This document shows, piece by piece, positions 45,022 to 54,946 of a DNA stretch of 64,000 nt. The stretch's first letter is position 1. Each line of letters begins with the position of its first letter. Made by a program: the position numbers and the translations under genes. The notes under the pieces were generated by a model, which had not been told where the DNA came from, did no database searches, and saw only the letters and a list, made by a program, of their open reading frames with translations. The stretch comes from Pseudanabaena frigida (lineage in GTDB: Bacteria > Cyanobacteriota > Cyanobacteriia > Pseudanabaenales > Pseudanabaenaceae), in the NCBI GenBank assembly GCA_003242085.1, contig QBML01000015.1, positions 58,237 through 122,236 on the forward strand, in the 5' to 3' direction.

Positions 45022-45450
45022 ATGGATACTTCTGGCATCATCAACCAATCTTCATCTGGTTTCAATATATTGTTAGCCGAAGATAATCCTGTTAACCAAA
45101 AAGTCGCTATGCGCGTACTAAATCACTTGGGCTACCAAGCTGATGTAGTTAGTAATGGTCAGGAAGTTATTAAAGCGATCGCTAGTAAATCTTACGATCT
45201 CATCCTTATGGATATTCAGATGCCTGAAATGGATGGATTAGAGGCAACACAGTACATTCGCGATCTCGAGAAAGCATCGCAGCAACTACCGATTGCGATC
45301 GTTGCGATCACGGCTAATGCAACCCATGACGATCAATATGTCTGCCGCAAAGCGGGGATGAATGATTACATCAGTAAACCAATTCAGATTGAGAAACTCA
45401 AAAAAATCATACAGCAGTATGAATCTCTCAAAAACTTGAAAAGCACTTGA
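45022..45450 (+). CDS. single-domain response regulator
   Basis: 142 residues: one receiver domain with AEDN acidic residues, acceptor Asp in DLILMDIQMPEMDG, the Thr in AITANAT and Lys in DYISKP. No output domain. ILLAEDNPVNQKVAMRVLNH is typical of receivers in hybrid kinases, so it probably derives from one or accepts phosphate in a relay. A partner is not adjacent; hybrid kinases exist elsewhere in this window. The stop lies in a hairpin that acts as terminator. Confidence 0.92.
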   Translation: MDTSGIINQSSSGFNILLAEDNPVNQKVAMRVLNHLGYQADVVSNGQEVIKAIASKSYDLILMDIQMPEMDGLEATQYIRDLEKASQQLPIAIVAITANATHDDQYVCRKAGMNDYISKPIQIEKLKKIIQQYESLKNLKST

Positions 45451-45470
45451 TGAAATATCAAGTGCTTTTC
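45438..45470 (+). terminator. terminator of the response regulator gene
   Basis: GAAAAGCACTTGA and TCAAGTGCTTTTC with loop TGAAATA. The stop codon is inside the left arm. Confidence 0.85.
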
Positions 45471-45480
45471 TATAAAAAAC

Positions 45481-45513
45481 AAAAAGTAAGCGTATTTTGT
45501 AAGCTTACTTTTT
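45481..45513 (-). terminator. rpmA terminator
   Basis: AAAAAGTAAGC and GCTTACTTTTT, followed on the minus strand by a T-rich tail, 6 bp beyond the rpmA stop. Confidence 0.85.
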
Positions 45514-45518
45514 GGGTG

Positions 45519-45806
45519 CTATGCAACTTCAGCTTCTGCAACTTCTACAGCTACAGGTGCATAAACGCTAATTTTTTTGCGAGTCTTACCAAAACGCTCA
45601 AATGTTACAACGCCATCGACAGTTGCGTATAAAGTATCATCACTACCGCGACCAACATTATTTCCTGGATGAAACTTAGTGCCACGTTGACGAACTAAGA
45701 TGCTTCCAGCTTTAACGACTTGACCGCCATAACGTTTTACACCGAGACGCTTAGCATTAGAATCGCGACCGTTTCTTGTACTACCCGTACCCTTCTTATG
45801 TGCCAT
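45519..45806 (-). CDS. rpmA: 50S ribosomal protein L27
   Basis: 95 residues starting [20 protein letters not shown] and containing [20 protein letters not shown], the family hallmarks. It follows rplU by 85 bp in the usual rplU-rpmA order. No N-terminal cleavage extension is present. Confidence 0.98.
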   Translation of the reverse strand: MAHKKGTGSTRNGRDSNAKRLGVKRYGGQVVKAGSILVRQRGTKFHPGNNVGRGSDDTLYATVDGVVTFERFGKTRKKISVYAPVAVEVAEAEVA

Positions 45807-45891
45807 TTGTTTTGTATCCTCTAAAAAGTACTAATAAAGAAATATTACGGGTCGATCTGTAAACATACAGTTCGATCTGTAATAGCTGGTT

Positions 45892-46221
45892 TTAAGCAGC
45901 CTTACCGCTTAGGTTAATTGCCTCGACCATGATGCGAGTCATGGGTTGACGGTGACCGTTCTTTCTACGGGTTTTTTTCTTGGGACGCATTTTGTAAACG
46001 ATTACTTTTTTCGCCTTATGATGGCGCATTACAGTAACTTCTACACTTGCGCTATCAACTAATGGCTGACCAATCGAAATGTCGCCTTCCATATTGACAA
46101 ACAAAACTTTATCAATTGACAACTTGCTGTCTTCTTCGGCTTCCAATAGCTCAACGTCGTAAAATCTGCCGACTTCGACGCGATATTGCTTACCGCCTGT
46201 TTCAATAATTGCGTAACTCAT
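45892..46221 (-). CDS. rplU: 50S ribosomal protein L21
   Basis: 109 residues: [20 protein letters not shown] and [20 protein letters not shown] are diagnostic. Upstream of rpmA in the conserved order. Confidence 0.98.
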   Translation of the reverse strand: MSYAIIETGGKQYRVEVGRFYDVELLEAEEDSKLSIDKVLFVNMEGDISIGQPLVDSASVEVTVMRHHKAKKVIVYKMRPKKKTRRKNGHRQPMTRIMVEAINLSGKAA

Positions 46222-46331
46222 GGTGTTTAAATATTCAGTAGATGCCGTACAGGTATTGGGAAATTAGTTTCACCAATTTTCAAACAACCCGATCCGAGCA
46301 TGAAAGATCGTGCGATCTACAACTATACATG

Positions 46332-46378
46332 AAATAAACAAATAAATTTTCACTCAGTGAAAATTTATTTGTTTATTT
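46332..46378 (-). terminator. palindrome at the uppP 3' end
   Basis: 23-bp perfect arms 46332-46354 and 46356-46378 with a one-base loop. The right arm covers the uppP stop codon (46373-46375). Confidence 0.87.
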
Positions 46379-47215
46379 TAACCAGCCCACGCCTACACCG
46401 ATAAGCAATAACGCACCAAAGGCTAGCCGATACCCTACAAACACCCATGTGGTGTGGTTTTGAAAGAATTTTAGAAGCCATGCGATCGCTAAGTATGAAA
46501 AAATTACTGACGACAGTAGACCGATGAGAAGCTGGGCGACTCCAACATCACCAAAACCTTTTTTGGCGATACTAATAAACTCGACTAAACCTGCGATCGT
46601 AATTGCAGGAATCCCAAGTAAAAACGAAAATCGCGTTGCTGCAACGCGATCTAATCCAAGAAATAAACCTGCTGTTAAGGTTGAGCCAGATCGTGATACC
46701 CCAGGAACGAGTGCCATCGTCTGAGCTAACCCCATCAAGATCCCATCAATTACTCGGACTCTCTGAAATTGGCGTTTTTCTTTTGCGCCCCGTTGCCCAA
46801 ACAGTTCAGCTAAAGCCAGCAAACTTGACATTACAATTGAGGCGATCGCGATCGCGGTCAAACTACGCAGTGGTGAATTGTCGTAGTCTTTAACCAAAAC
46901 TTTAATGAGCAAACCACCAAACAAAATTGGCACTGTACCAAGGGCGATCGCCACAGCCAGTTTAAACTCTTGAGATTTGTACTGCTTATTACGCACAGCT
47001 GCAATAGTACCGAGCGTAATATTGCTGAGATCTTTCCAAAAATAACTGACAACTGCTACTATGCTACCGAGTTGAATAACTGCATCAAAAGACACCCCAG
47101 CATCATTCCATCTAAATATTGCAGGGACAACCTTCAGGTGTGCCGAGCTACTAATTGGCAAAAACTCAGTTAGTCCTTGCACAATTCCTAAAACAAAAGC
47201 TTGCCAGTATTCCAT
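46373..47215 (-). CDS. uppP: undecaprenyl-diphosphatase
   Basis: 280 residues, about eight helices. FVLGIVQGLTEFLPISSSAHLK and MALVPGVSRSGSTLTAG are the two active-site motifs (Glu, His and the Arg-Ser-Gly pocket). It recycles undecaprenyl pyrophosphate for peptidoglycan and other envelope polymers. It is flanked by palindromes. Confidence 0.97.
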   Translation of the reverse strand: MEYWQAFVLGIVQGLTEFLPISSSAHLKVVPAIFRWNDAGVSFDAVIQLGSIVAVVSYFWKDLSNITLGTIAAVRNKQYKSQEFKLAVAIALGTVPILFGGLLIKVLVKDYDNSPLRSLTAIAIASIVMSSLLALAELFGQRGAKEKRQFQRVRVIDGILMGLAQTMALVPGVSRSGSTLTAGLFLGLDRVAATRFSFLLGIPAITIAGLVEFISIAKKGFGDVGVAQLLIGLLSSVIFSYLAIAWLLKFFQNHTTWVFVGYRLAFGALLLIGVGVGWLK

Positions 47216-47296
47216 AAAAATTCAAATTTAGACAAATGACATATATCACGAACGAGTGTGGTCGTATAGCAATGAAATAGATAGCTAGAACAACTC

Positions 47297-47351
47297 AAAA
47301 CCCAAATAAATAGAGGCGGCGCAAAGCGCCGCCTCTATTTATTTGGGTTTT
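47297..47351. repeat. MITE-like palindrome, 26-bp arms, AAA loop
   Basis: Perfect arms 47297-47322 and 47326-47351 opening AAAACCCAAATAAATAG, as at 11914. Flank TATGTCCTAAGC...TTGCTATA is the family's outer repeat, with TATAGCAATG at left. Confidence 0.88.
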
Positions 47352-47492
47352 ATGTCCTAAGCAAAACTTACATTGCTATATTTAAAAAGGCAAGGGATAT
47401 AGATTCTGCCCCTCTATTTTTAGGGTTTAAATTTTCAGCTTTGCTGTCATAATGAATAGTAAAAGCAATTTCTATTTAAACGGTATAAATAT

Positions 47493-47627
47493 ATGGATTT
47501 GAGAGTATTACTAGTATTAGGTCCTATTGTCTTGGTAGTTTTTTGGGCGGCTTTTAATCTCGGTAAAGCTGTCATTAAGGGTGAAGCTTCTTTATTTGGT
47601 AAACAAGGTAATAACCCTTTCCAATAA
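47493..47627 (+). CDS. psbY: photosystem II protein PsbY
   Basis: 44 residues, one membrane helix: MDLRVLLVLGPIVLVVFWAA followed by FNLGKAVIKGE. The MDxRVxxVLxPxxxxxxWAxFN pattern is that of PsbY, a small thylakoid subunit of photosystem II. It was not in a long frame but has a proper start and stop and a palindrome 10 bp after the stop. Confidence 0.78.
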   Translation: MDLRVLLVLGPIVLVVFWAAFNLGKAVIKGEASLFGKQGNNPFQ

Positions 47628-47637
47628 TTTCAGCGTA

Positions 47638-47690
47638 AAACCCAAATATTAAGAGAGGACGCTTTGCGTCCTCTCTTAATATTTGGGTTT
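47638..47690. repeat. palindrome, 25-bp arms, TTT loop
   Basis: Perfect arms 47638-47662 and 47666-47690, opening AAACCCAAAT; it is a likely psbY terminator. Confidence 0.87.
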
Positions 47691-47777
47691 ATTGTTATGG
47701 ATGCACAGTCATAAGCATACATAACGATAAAATGATCGAAGGAATTAACAAAATTAATCTTGTAAGGTAGCTAATAT

Positions 47778-48914
47778 ATGGCAATTGGAGAATATAAGCC
47801 TGGTTTAGAGGGAGTTCCTGCAACCCAATCCAATATAAGTTATGTTGATGGGAAAGCAGGGTTGCTCGAATATCGGGGTATCCGTATTGAGGATCTTTGC
47901 AAGCATAGTAATTTCCTTGAAACCAGTTACTTACTAATCTTCGGTGAATTACCAAAGGCTACTCAACTAAAAGAATTTGAACACGATATAACCCATAGAA
48001 GAAGAATTAAATATCGCATCCGCGACATGATTAAGTCTTTTCCTGATAACGCACATCCGATGGACGCACTTCAAACCAGTGTTGCTGCATTAGGGATGTT
48101 TTATCCTTTGGGGAATTTTCATGATGCAGACTATATCTATCAGGCAACAGTACGTCTGCTAGCGAAAGTGCCAACGATGGTGGCAGCTTTCCATATGATG
48201 CGTCAAGGGAACGATCCTGTCATGCCTCGTGATGATTTGGGTTATGCTTCCAATTTTCTTTATATGCTGAATGAGAAGGTTCCCGATCCTTTAGCTGCTT
48301 ATATTTTTGATGTATGTTTAACACTTCATGCCGAACATACTGTTAATGCCTCTACCTTTGCTGCTTTGGTAACAGCTTCTACGCTTACCGATCCCTATGC
48401 GGTCATGACTTCAGCGATTGGGACTCTGGCTGGACCTCTGCATGGCGGAGCCAATGAGGAAGTAATGATCATGCTCGAAGAAATTGGCTCAATTGATAAT
48501 GTCACGCCCTATCTGGAACGGAAGATTGAGCGTAAAGAGAAGCTCATGGGATTTGGACATCGTATCTATAAAGTCAAAGATCCCCGTGCGATCGTTTTAC
48601 AGGGATTAGTACATCAATTGTTTGATAAGTTTGGACACGATCCTTACTATGACATTGCTCTAGAGCTAGAAAAGCAAGCCTACGAGAAGCTCGCGAATAA
48701 GGGGATTCATCCAAATGTTGATTTCTATTCGGGATTGGTTTACAAAAAACTTGGTATTCCCAGTAATTTGTTTACGACTATTTTTGCGATCGCTCGCGTT
48801 CCTGGGTGGCTAGCGCACTGGAAAGAGCAGCTTTCAGATAACCGACTTTTTCGCCCAACGCAGGTCTATACAGGGCTACATGATGTCACTTATTTGCCGA
48901 TAAGCGAGCGCTAA
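47778..48914 (+). CDS. gltA: citrate synthase
   Basis: 378 residues. Condenses acetyl-CoA and oxaloacetate. KPGLEGVPATQSNISYVDGK is the start, LHAEHTVNASTF has a catalytic His, GPLHGGANEEVMIM the second His, and GFGHRIYKVKDPRA the oxaloacetate-binding Arg. FYSGLVYKKLGIP and RIPGW-like RVPGWLAHW are standard. A palindrome follows the stop. Confidence 0.97.
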   Translation: MAIGEYKPGLEGVPATQSNISYVDGKAGLLEYRGIRIEDLCKHSNFLETSYLLIFGELPKATQLKEFEHDITHRRRIKYRIRDMIKSFPDNAHPMDALQTSVAALGMFYPLGNFHDADYIYQATVRLLAKVPTMVAAFHMMRQGNDPVMPRDDLGYASNFLYMLNEKVPDPLAAYIFDVCLTLHAEHTVNASTFAALVTASTLTDPYAVMTSAIGTLAGPLHGGANEEVMIMLEEIGSIDNVTPYLERKIERKEKLMGFGHRIYKVKDPRAIVLQGLVHQLFDKFGHDPYYDIALELEKQAYEKLANKGIHPNVDFYSGLVYKKLGIPSNLFTTIFAIARVPGWLAHWKEQLSDNRLFRPTQVYTGLHDVTYLPISER

Positions 48915-48921
48915 AAGATTT

Positions 48922-48972
48922 TAGGACTTAGGATGTGTGTGTCGCTTTGCGCCGCACACATCCTAAGTCCTA
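48922..48972. repeat. palindrome, 24-bp arms, TTT loop
   Basis: Arms 48922-48945 and 48949-48972 with one mismatch and one G-T pair, between convergent gltA and the permease-kinase gene. Confidence 0.82.
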
Positions 48973-49021
48973 GTCTTCTAAAAAAAGAGAAACAGAACGA
49001 AATGCTTCTTCTCTTTAGTTT

Positions 49022-51961
49022 CTAACTTTCTGGTCGCGATAAAGGAATCTCGATTAAAAATTCAGTTCCTTTTCTCTCCTCAGATATACATTGGATTTTG
49101 CCACCATGTTTATCAACAATAATTTTATAGCTGATTGATAGCCCCAGTCCTGTTCCTTCTCCAACTGGTTTAGTGGTAAAAAATGGATTAAAGATCTTTT
49201 CTTTAATTGATTCTGGCATTCCGTAACCATTATCTTTAAAGCTAATCTGTACAAAGTTGGTATTGACTATTTGAGTTGATATGGTAACACTTGGAGACTC
49301 ATTGCCAGAGAAAAAGCCTTCTTTTTCCGTGGTTTGTAAAGCATCGATCGCATTGCTAAGTAAGTTCATAAATACTTGATTGAGTTGTCCTGCAAAGCAA
49401 TCTACAAGAGGAAGTTCTCCATAATTTTTGATGATTTGAACCTCTTTGTGATCGGGATTGCTCTTAAGACGATTTTGTAATAGCAGTAAAGTACTATCTA
49501 TACCTTCATGGATATCTATCGGTTTCATTTCCGCTTCATCTAGGCGCGAAAAGTTTCTCAATGTCAATACAATTTGGCGAATGCGCTCTGCACCTAATTT
49601 CATCGAATGCAGAACTTTTGGTAAGTCCTCGCGCAAAAAATCTAGATCGATATCTTCAATAAAGGTCTGAATCTCAGGACTGGGGGCGATCGCTTGCTGC
49701 CTTTCCCATGCTTGGTAGCGATCTACTAGTTCCAGTAAGTCCCGACTATAGGTTACAGAATGGCTGAGATTGCCATAGATAAAATTGACGGGATTATTAA
49801 TTTCATGGGCTACGCCAGCAACTAATTGACCCAAACTTGACATTTTTTCAGTTTGAATTAATTGAGTTTGAGTACTTTGTAAATTCTGCAAAACTATTTC
49901 TAATTCTTTTGCCTGTTCGGTCGCTTGTTGAGTTAGTTCTTCCTGTTCGTTTAAACTTCTTTGAAGACGCATTTCGGCATATTTGCGATCGGTGATATCA
50001 CGCAAAATCGCAATATATTCCTGTGTGCCATCGGATTGATTGAAATATTCTGATACTGCTATTTCGACTACGCAAGGTATTTGGGTTTCACTGTTAAAAA
50101 GATTCTTATGTTTCAAAGTCTTTTCGCTGAGACTATCCCAGAGTGCTGGGTCGTAATCAATTTCTTCTAAAAATAGATTTAGAGGCCTACCTAATAGTTG
50201 TGTTGCGTCCATTTCAAACAACAATTCAGCCGCAGGGTTGACTTGGCAGATTTCTCCTTTGTTATTCACAATTAACATCGCATCTAAGGCGGCAACAAAT
50301 AAATGCTCGGCTCTTTGTTTTGCTTCTCCCATAGCAATGACTTGCGGTAAGCTCGTCCAACAGGCGATCGCAATGCCAATAAACGCTATAACTAACAATA
50401 AAACTAAAAATAGAGCGTTGAGACTATTATCCTCAGGTCGATTCTCATTTCGTAGGTAGAGGAACCTATGCGCTAACCAACCCAGTCCTGTACTACCACA
50501 TACCAAAATAATAATGGTAATAGTTTGGACGATCATAAAATCGAAGGATCTTAGAGAAGTTTTACGACGGTAAAACTTTGTCCACCATTGCAACTGAAAA
50601 AATGAGAATGGTAGTCTTCTCATCAGTGCATCCGCACCTGACACCAAAATTGGCAGAATCAAGCCAATGAGTAGATCTAGCCAACTCCAAGCAATGCCCC
50701 CGACGACTAATACCACTACCTCGATCGCTAAAAACAAAATTGCCCAATAGGGATATAAGGCTTCAGAGCGATCGCGCTTTATCCAAATTCCTAAATGTAC
50801 GACCATCATGCTTGCCAGATAACCAGTCCCAGTGATCATTACTACCCGCGAGACATCGCCCCACAACAGACATATTAAGCTCATGATTAAAGTCGCAACT
50901 AAGCCATGACCGATGACACTGCGGGTTGTGAATAGAGTAAATAGCGGAGAAAGATGGCGATCTAATGCAAGTTGGTAGAGCACTCTAGGAGAATTGGATA
51001 CAGCCGTTACCGAACTCAGCAAACACCCTGCGGCTACTAAAAAAGTAATCAATGAAGTTGCTGCATTACCCCAAAATGGTTGTGCTGCTGATAGTAGATG
51101 TAAAAATGTGTTTTCTCCTGCTTGGGGATCGGTTGAGAGTCTCGCTAAAACCCAAGAGCCGCCTACGTAGACAATTGGAATAAGGATTGCCATGTATTTC
51201 AAACATTGCAGAGTCAGATCGGGGCGGCGGCTCTCGGAGATAAAAGATGAAGCAGTTTCGCATCCATAGACGGCATAGACAGCTACAAAAAACCACTTTG
51301 CCCATAGAACAAATGATGGAGCGGCAACCCCTGCTGCTGGGAGAAACCCTGGACTGGCTGGAGCGAATGCCAGCCAGCCTAGTCCACCAACACAAAAAGC
51401 AATCAGCAAACTCACAGCAGGCACAATAAAAAATGCCTGAAAGATTGCCAGCGATCGCGTTCCACTAAATGCCACGATGTATGGCAAAATCACAAAAATA
51501 ACTCGCAGCAATCCATCAGGACTTTGCAAATTAAATTCTAATAAAGTAGTTTTGATTAAATCTGCCAAGATAATGGCATTGACTGCGGGAACTGATACCC
51601 AGCCAAGCCAATAGCCGATTACTCCATACTTCGCAATAAATGGGTAATCTTTGAGCAAACGTGCTGCGTAGTTAGGAGTCCCTCCCGACATGTCTTGCCA
51701 GTGCTTTCCTAGCTGTTTGATTTGAAGATTTAGAAATACGGCAACGATCGCTGAAGGAATCCATACCCAAATCGCTTTTTCCCCTAATTCAATATGCATT
51801 CCTGGGGCGACACCAAACCAAAGTAAAAGCCCTGTCGATCCAAAGCCCCATGTTTCAAAAGTGCTAAGACTACGCGGTAATTGAAGCCGTGATTTTTGCA
51901 CGGAGATCGCTGGAGGGTTAGCGAGTTGTATTGTTTGGTTTTCAGGTACAAAATCGGTCAT
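49022..51961 (-). CDS. amino-acid-permease-like / PAS / histidine kinase fusion
   Basis: 979 residues. Residues about 35-520 form about 12-14 helices of the amino acid/polyamine (APC) transporter type ([67 protein letters not shown]). A PAS domain (about 560-660), HisKA with the phospho-His in [16 protein letters not shown] and an ATPase domain ([32 protein letters not shown]) follow. There is no receiver. The layout recalls transporter-kinase fusions such as CbrA, but with an APC instead of an SSS-type unit. It may sense amino acids or polyamines. Partner regulator unknown. Confidence 0.93.
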   Translation of the reverse strand: MTDFVPENQTIQLANPPAISVQKSRLQLPRSLSTFETWGFGSTGLLLWFGVAPGMHIELGEKAIWVWIPSAIVAVFLNLQIKQLGKHWQDMSGGTPNYAARLLKDYPFIAKYGVIGYWLGWVSVPAVNAIILADLIKTTLLEFNLQSPDGLLRVIFVILPYIVAFSGTRSLAIFQAFFIVPAVSLLIAFCVGGLGWLAFAPASPGFLPAAGVAAPSFVLWAKWFFVAVYAVYGCETASSFISESRRPDLTLQCLKYMAILIPIVYVGGSWVLARLSTDPQAGENTFLHLLSAAQPFWGNAATSLITFLVAAGCLLSSVTAVSNSPRVLYQLALDRHLSPLFTLFTTRSVIGHGLVATLIMSLICLLWGDVSRVVMITGTGYLASMMVVHLGIWIKRDRSEALYPYWAILFLAIEVVVLVVGGIAWSWLDLLIGLILPILVSGADALMRRLPFSFFQLQWWTKFYRRKTSLRSFDFMIVQTITIIILVCGSTGLGWLAHRFLYLRNENRPEDNSLNALFLVLLLVIAFIGIAIACWTSLPQVIAMGEAKQRAEHLFVAALDAMLIVNNKGEICQVNPAAELLFEMDATQLLGRPLNLFLEEIDYDPALWDSLSEKTLKHKNLFNSETQIPCVVEIAVSEYFNQSDGTQEYIAILRDITDRKYAEMRLQRSLNEQEELTQQATEQAKELEIVLQNLQSTQTQLIQTEKMSSLGQLVAGVAHEINNPVNFIYGNLSHSVTYSRDLLELVDRYQAWERQQAIAPSPEIQTFIEDIDLDFLREDLPKVLHSMKLGAERIRQIVLTLRNFSRLDEAEMKPIDIHEGIDSTLLLLQNRLKSNPDHKEVQIIKNYGELPLVDCFAGQLNQVFMNLLSNAIDALQTTEKEGFFSGNESPSVTISTQIVNTNFVQISFKDNGYGMPESIKEKIFNPFFTTKPVGEGTGLGLSISYKIIVDKHGGKIQCISEERKGTEFLIEIPLSRPES

Positions 51962-52127
51962 ATCAATGATCTAAGCAGCATGGGTATATAGCGATCGCCT
52001 TTTTTCTAAACTCTCATCAAATTTAGTTAAGAGAGTTTACTATTACCACTTTCTCTTAACTTCCTGCAATCGCCATGATGCTTAAACCTCATTAAAAAGT
52101 CGCTTCGTAACTTTTTTCTTTCTTTAT

Positions 52128-52163
52128 AGCTGTGCCAAATGTACTAGGACATTTGGCACAGCT
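52128..52163. repeat. palindrome, 15-bp arms
   Basis: AGCTGTGCCAAATGT and its complement around ACTAGG, between dnaK's 3' end and the permease-kinase start. Confidence 0.8.
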
Positions 52164-52195
52164 GTACATAACAATTATTAGCTTGATTAGGGCAA

Positions 52196-52252
52196 AGAAA
52201 AACCAAAGATGAAAGGCGGCGCAAAGCGCCGCCTTTCATCTTTGGTTTTTCT
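52196..52252 (-). terminator. palindrome past dnaK, 27-bp arms, AAA loop
   Basis: Perfect arms 52196-52222 and 52226-52252, core GGCGGCGC-AAA-GCGCCGCC, 2 bp beyond the dnaK stop. Likely dnaK terminator. Confidence 0.88.
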
Positions 52253-52254
52253 GA

Positions 52255-54222
52255 CTACATCCAGTCATCATCATCATCGTAAGAAACTCTCGTATTTGGA
52301 CGGCGCCGCTCGTCCTCGTCTTTGCTCCGTTTGTTGCGGCTAGCAAAACTGCCGATACTTTCGAGGATGCCGCCAAATAGGTCATCATCATCATCTTCGT
52401 AATACTCATCTTCAGCATAGAGTTCACTGGACAATGCATAGAGAGCTTCCTGCAACTCTGATTGAGAGCGATCGATTAATGCATCATCTTCTTTGGCGAT
52501 CGCATCTCTCAGCTTTTTAATCGATCCTTCGATCTGTTTGCGGCGCTCGTAACTGAGTTTGTAGCCATAATTGAGTGCTAAGTCTTTGAGCTGCCTCTCT
52601 GCACCAACGGCAAGATTATCTGCCCGATTTAGTTTCTCAATGCGTTCGCGTTTGGAACGATCGCGATCGGCATACTTTTCTGCCTCAGTCACCATGCGCT
52701 GTACTTCTTTTTCATCTAAAGTCGAAGCGCCCTTAATCGTGACTCGGCGTTCGACACCCGTGCGGCGATCGGTAGCGGTGACTGCCAAAATCCCGTCGGT
52801 ATTTAGATCGAAAGTGACATCGACTTGAGCCATACCACGGGGTTGTGGATCGAGTCCACTTAGTTTAAAGCGCCCCAAAGACTTGTTATATTCAGCCAGA
52901 TCGCGTTCGCCTTGGATTACATGAACTTCTACAGAAGTTTGATTGTCCTCAGCAGTGGTAAATAATTCCATCTTGCGGCAAGGAATTGTGGTGTTTCGAG
53001 GAATCAATCGCTTTACTACGCCACCCGAAGTTTCTACGCCTAAAGATAATGGTGTGACATCCAGTAGCAACACATCCTTAATTTCACCCGACAAAATTGC
53101 CGCTTGAATAACTGCGCCGATCGCCACAACTTCATCAGGGTTAACACTTTGGCTCGGGGGCTTACCGATCGCCCGTTCCACCATTTCTTGCACCGCAGGA
53201 ATGCGTGTCGATCCACCAACTAAAACTACTTCATCGATTTGGCGCGGACTAATTTGGGCATCACGCAACACGCGATCCAGTGGGATTTGCAAACGCTCTA
53301 ATAAATCAGCGCTAAGGCGCTCAAACTGCGATCGCTTTAAACTGGTTTCTAAATGTAAAGGTCCTTCAGTCGTCGCTGTGATAAACGGTAAATTAATTTC
53401 GGTCACGCCCACCGTTGAAAGTTCGATTTTGGCTTTTTCGGCTGCTTCAGTCAGACGTTGTAAAGCTTGACGCTCTTTACGCAGATCTACGCCATCGGAC
53501 TTGAGAAATTCTTCGGCGAGATAATTCACAATTTGGCGATCGAAATCATCGCCGCCTAACTGCGTATCGCCTGTAGTTGCTTTGACTTCAAATAATCCAT
53601 CACTTACCTCCAGTACCGACACGTCAAACGTGCCACCACCAAGGTCAAACACTAGAATTTTCTTATTTGCTTTCTTATCTAAGCCATAGGCGAGTGACGC
53701 TGCCGTTGGCTCATTTAAAATCCGCTTAACCTCAATTCCAGCGATTCGTCCTGCATCTTTAGTCGCTTGTCTTTGTGAATCGTTAAAATAAGCAGGAACT
53801 GTAATGACTGCACCCGTTACTGGCTCGCCTAGATAGCGACTTGCTTCATCTACGAGTTTACGAATTACCATTGCCGAAATTTCTTCAGGCGCAAAATCTT
53901 TTTCTAATCGGGTACTACGTAATTTGATATTACCTAGATCGTCACGACGGACTGTGTAAGGAACCCGTTTAGTTTCTGCTGATAATTCACTATGTTTACG
54001 CCCGATAAAACGCTTTACTGAATAAAAAGTATTGTCAGGATTGAGCACTGCTTGACGACGCGCCATTTGCCCGACTAGCCTTTCGCCGTCTTTAGTAAAG
54101 CTTACAACTGAGGGAGTGGTTCGGCTACCTTCTGAGTTCGCAATTACTACTGGTTTGCCACCTTCCATAACGGCTACCACAGAGTTTGTCGTACCCAAAT
54201 CAATACCTACAATTTTGCCCAT
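52255..54222 (-). CDS. dnaK: molecular chaperone DnaK (Hsp70)
   Basis: 655 residues. [55 protein letters not shown] and [16 protein letters not shown] are the Hsp70 ATPase motifs, and [19 protein letters not shown] starts the peptide-binding half. The start is the ATG at 54222; the longer frame begins at a TTG. The C-terminus is not the EEVD-like end of DnaK2 but an acidic Asp run and an Asp/Arg tail. It is probably one of the non-essential cyanobacterial paralogs. No grpE or dnaJ is beside it. Confidence 0.95.
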   Translation of the reverse strand: MGKIVGIDLGTTNSVVAVMEGGKPVVIANSEGSRTTPSVVSFTKDGERLVGQMARRQAVLNPDNTFYSVKRFIGRKHSELSAETKRVPYTVRRDDLGNIKLRSTRLEKDFAPEEISAMVIRKLVDEASRYLGEPVTGAVITVPAYFNDSQRQATKDAGRIAGIEVKRILNEPTAASLAYGLDKKANKKILVFDLGGGTFDVSVLEVSDGLFEVKATTGDTQLGGDDFDRQIVNYLAEEFLKSDGVDLRKERQALQRLTEAAEKAKIELSTVGVTEINLPFITATTEGPLHLETSLKRSQFERLSADLLERLQIPLDRVLRDAQISPRQIDEVVLVGGSTRIPAVQEMVERAIGKPPSQSVNPDEVVAIGAVIQAAILSGEIKDVLLLDVTPLSLGVETSGGVVKRLIPRNTTIPCRKMELFTTAEDNQTSVEVHVIQGERDLAEYNKSLGRFKLSGLDPQPRGMAQVDVTFDLNTDGILAVTATDRRTGVERRVTIKGASTLDEKEVQRMVTEAEKYADRDRSKRERIEKLNRADNLAVGAERQLKDLALNYGYKLSYERRKQIEGSIKKLRDAIAKEDDALIDRSQSELQEALYALSSELYAEDEYYEDDDDDLFGGILESIGSFASRNKRSKDEDERRRPNTRVSYDDDDDWM

Positions 54223-54330
54223 GCTTGACGTATATCCCTCTTCGCTTCCCAAAACTGTTTATTTAACAGCTTATCAATTTTTTGTTTTGCCTTACTTTAT
54301 CAATATCCTAGCTCTAAACACAGCTCTATA

Positions 54331-54354
54331 GACAAAGGGTGTTAACCCCTTGTC
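54331..54354 (-). terminator. hairpin between the CAAD gene and dnaK
   Basis: GACAAAGGG and CCCCTTGTC with one mismatch and loop TGTTAA, 18 bp past the CAAD stop. A second short hairpin, TTGGCT/AGCCAA, spans the stop itself. Confidence 0.6.
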
Positions 54355-54371
54355 TTTGCAGATTGGCTGAT

Positions 54372-54806
54372 TTAGCCAAAAACTTTGTGTTTCCATGCCA
54401 AGATTCCATCAATTAACTCTTTGCGAGTATTTGCTAGAAGGAGATAGCGATAAACAAACCATATAGAATATGCAAAGCCAACTAGTTCGAAGACGCTCGG
54501 CAATACAGGCAGTTTATTTAAAAAATCTAAAAGTGCTGAAGCCGCAAACAATACTGGAATTGTAGAGATTATTGTAATTGCGAGTGTTAGGTTAGACTTT
54601 TTGCCTTCACCAAAGTATTGCTCCCACAGATGTTTGACTTGTTTCCAGATGTCAATAGTGATCTGTGGTGCGGTAACTTCGCTCGTAGGAGTAGTTATTG
54701 GCCCTGGTGATTCTGTAGATGCTGATGGCGTTGTCGATTCAGATGCAGTTAGGGTTTCGATCGCATTCTCTGAATCTGCTTCAACAGTAGTTTCTTGAGG
54801 TTCCAT
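54372..54806 (-). CDS. CAAD-domain (CurT-like) thylakoid membrane protein
   Basis: 144 residues from ATG 54806; the longer frame begins at a TTG. A Ser/Thr/Glu-rich N-terminal ~45 residues is followed by WKQVKHLWEQYFGEGKKSNL, two helices (LAITIISTIPVLFAASALLD and VFELVGFAYSIWFVYRYLLL) and the amphipathic end NTRKELIDGILAWKHKV. This is the CAAD/CURT1 family, which bends thylakoid membranes; the domain also appears fused to some aminoacyl-tRNA synthetases. It lies upstream of dnaK on the same strand. Confidence 0.9.
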   Translation of the reverse strand: MEPQETTVEADSENAIETLTASESTTPSASTESPGPITTPTSEVTAPQITIDIWKQVKHLWEQYFGEGKKSNLTLAITIISTIPVLFAASALLDFLNKLPVLPSVFELVGFAYSIWFVYRYLLLANTRKELIDGILAWKHKVFG

Positions 54807-54883
54807 GATTTGTTTGATTTGGTTGCTCGTCAAAATATATGGTGAAATTTTAACAACATTTGCATCGCTTTGTTATTTATATC

Positions 54884-54926
54884 GACTAAAGTAAAAGGGG
54901 CGCAAAGCGCCCCTTTTACTTTGGTC
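54884..54926. repeat. palindrome, 20-bp arms, AAA loop
   Basis: Arms 54884-54903 and 54907-54926 (one T-G pair), core GGGGCGC-AAA-GCGCCCC. The same core recurs at 56210-56240. Confidence 0.87.
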
Positions 54927-54946
54927 GATACATGTAGTAAGTCAGA

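Noticed and set aside
47695..47955. 86-residue minus-strand frame
   Set aside because: It overlaps the 5' part of gltA on the other strand and has no domain.
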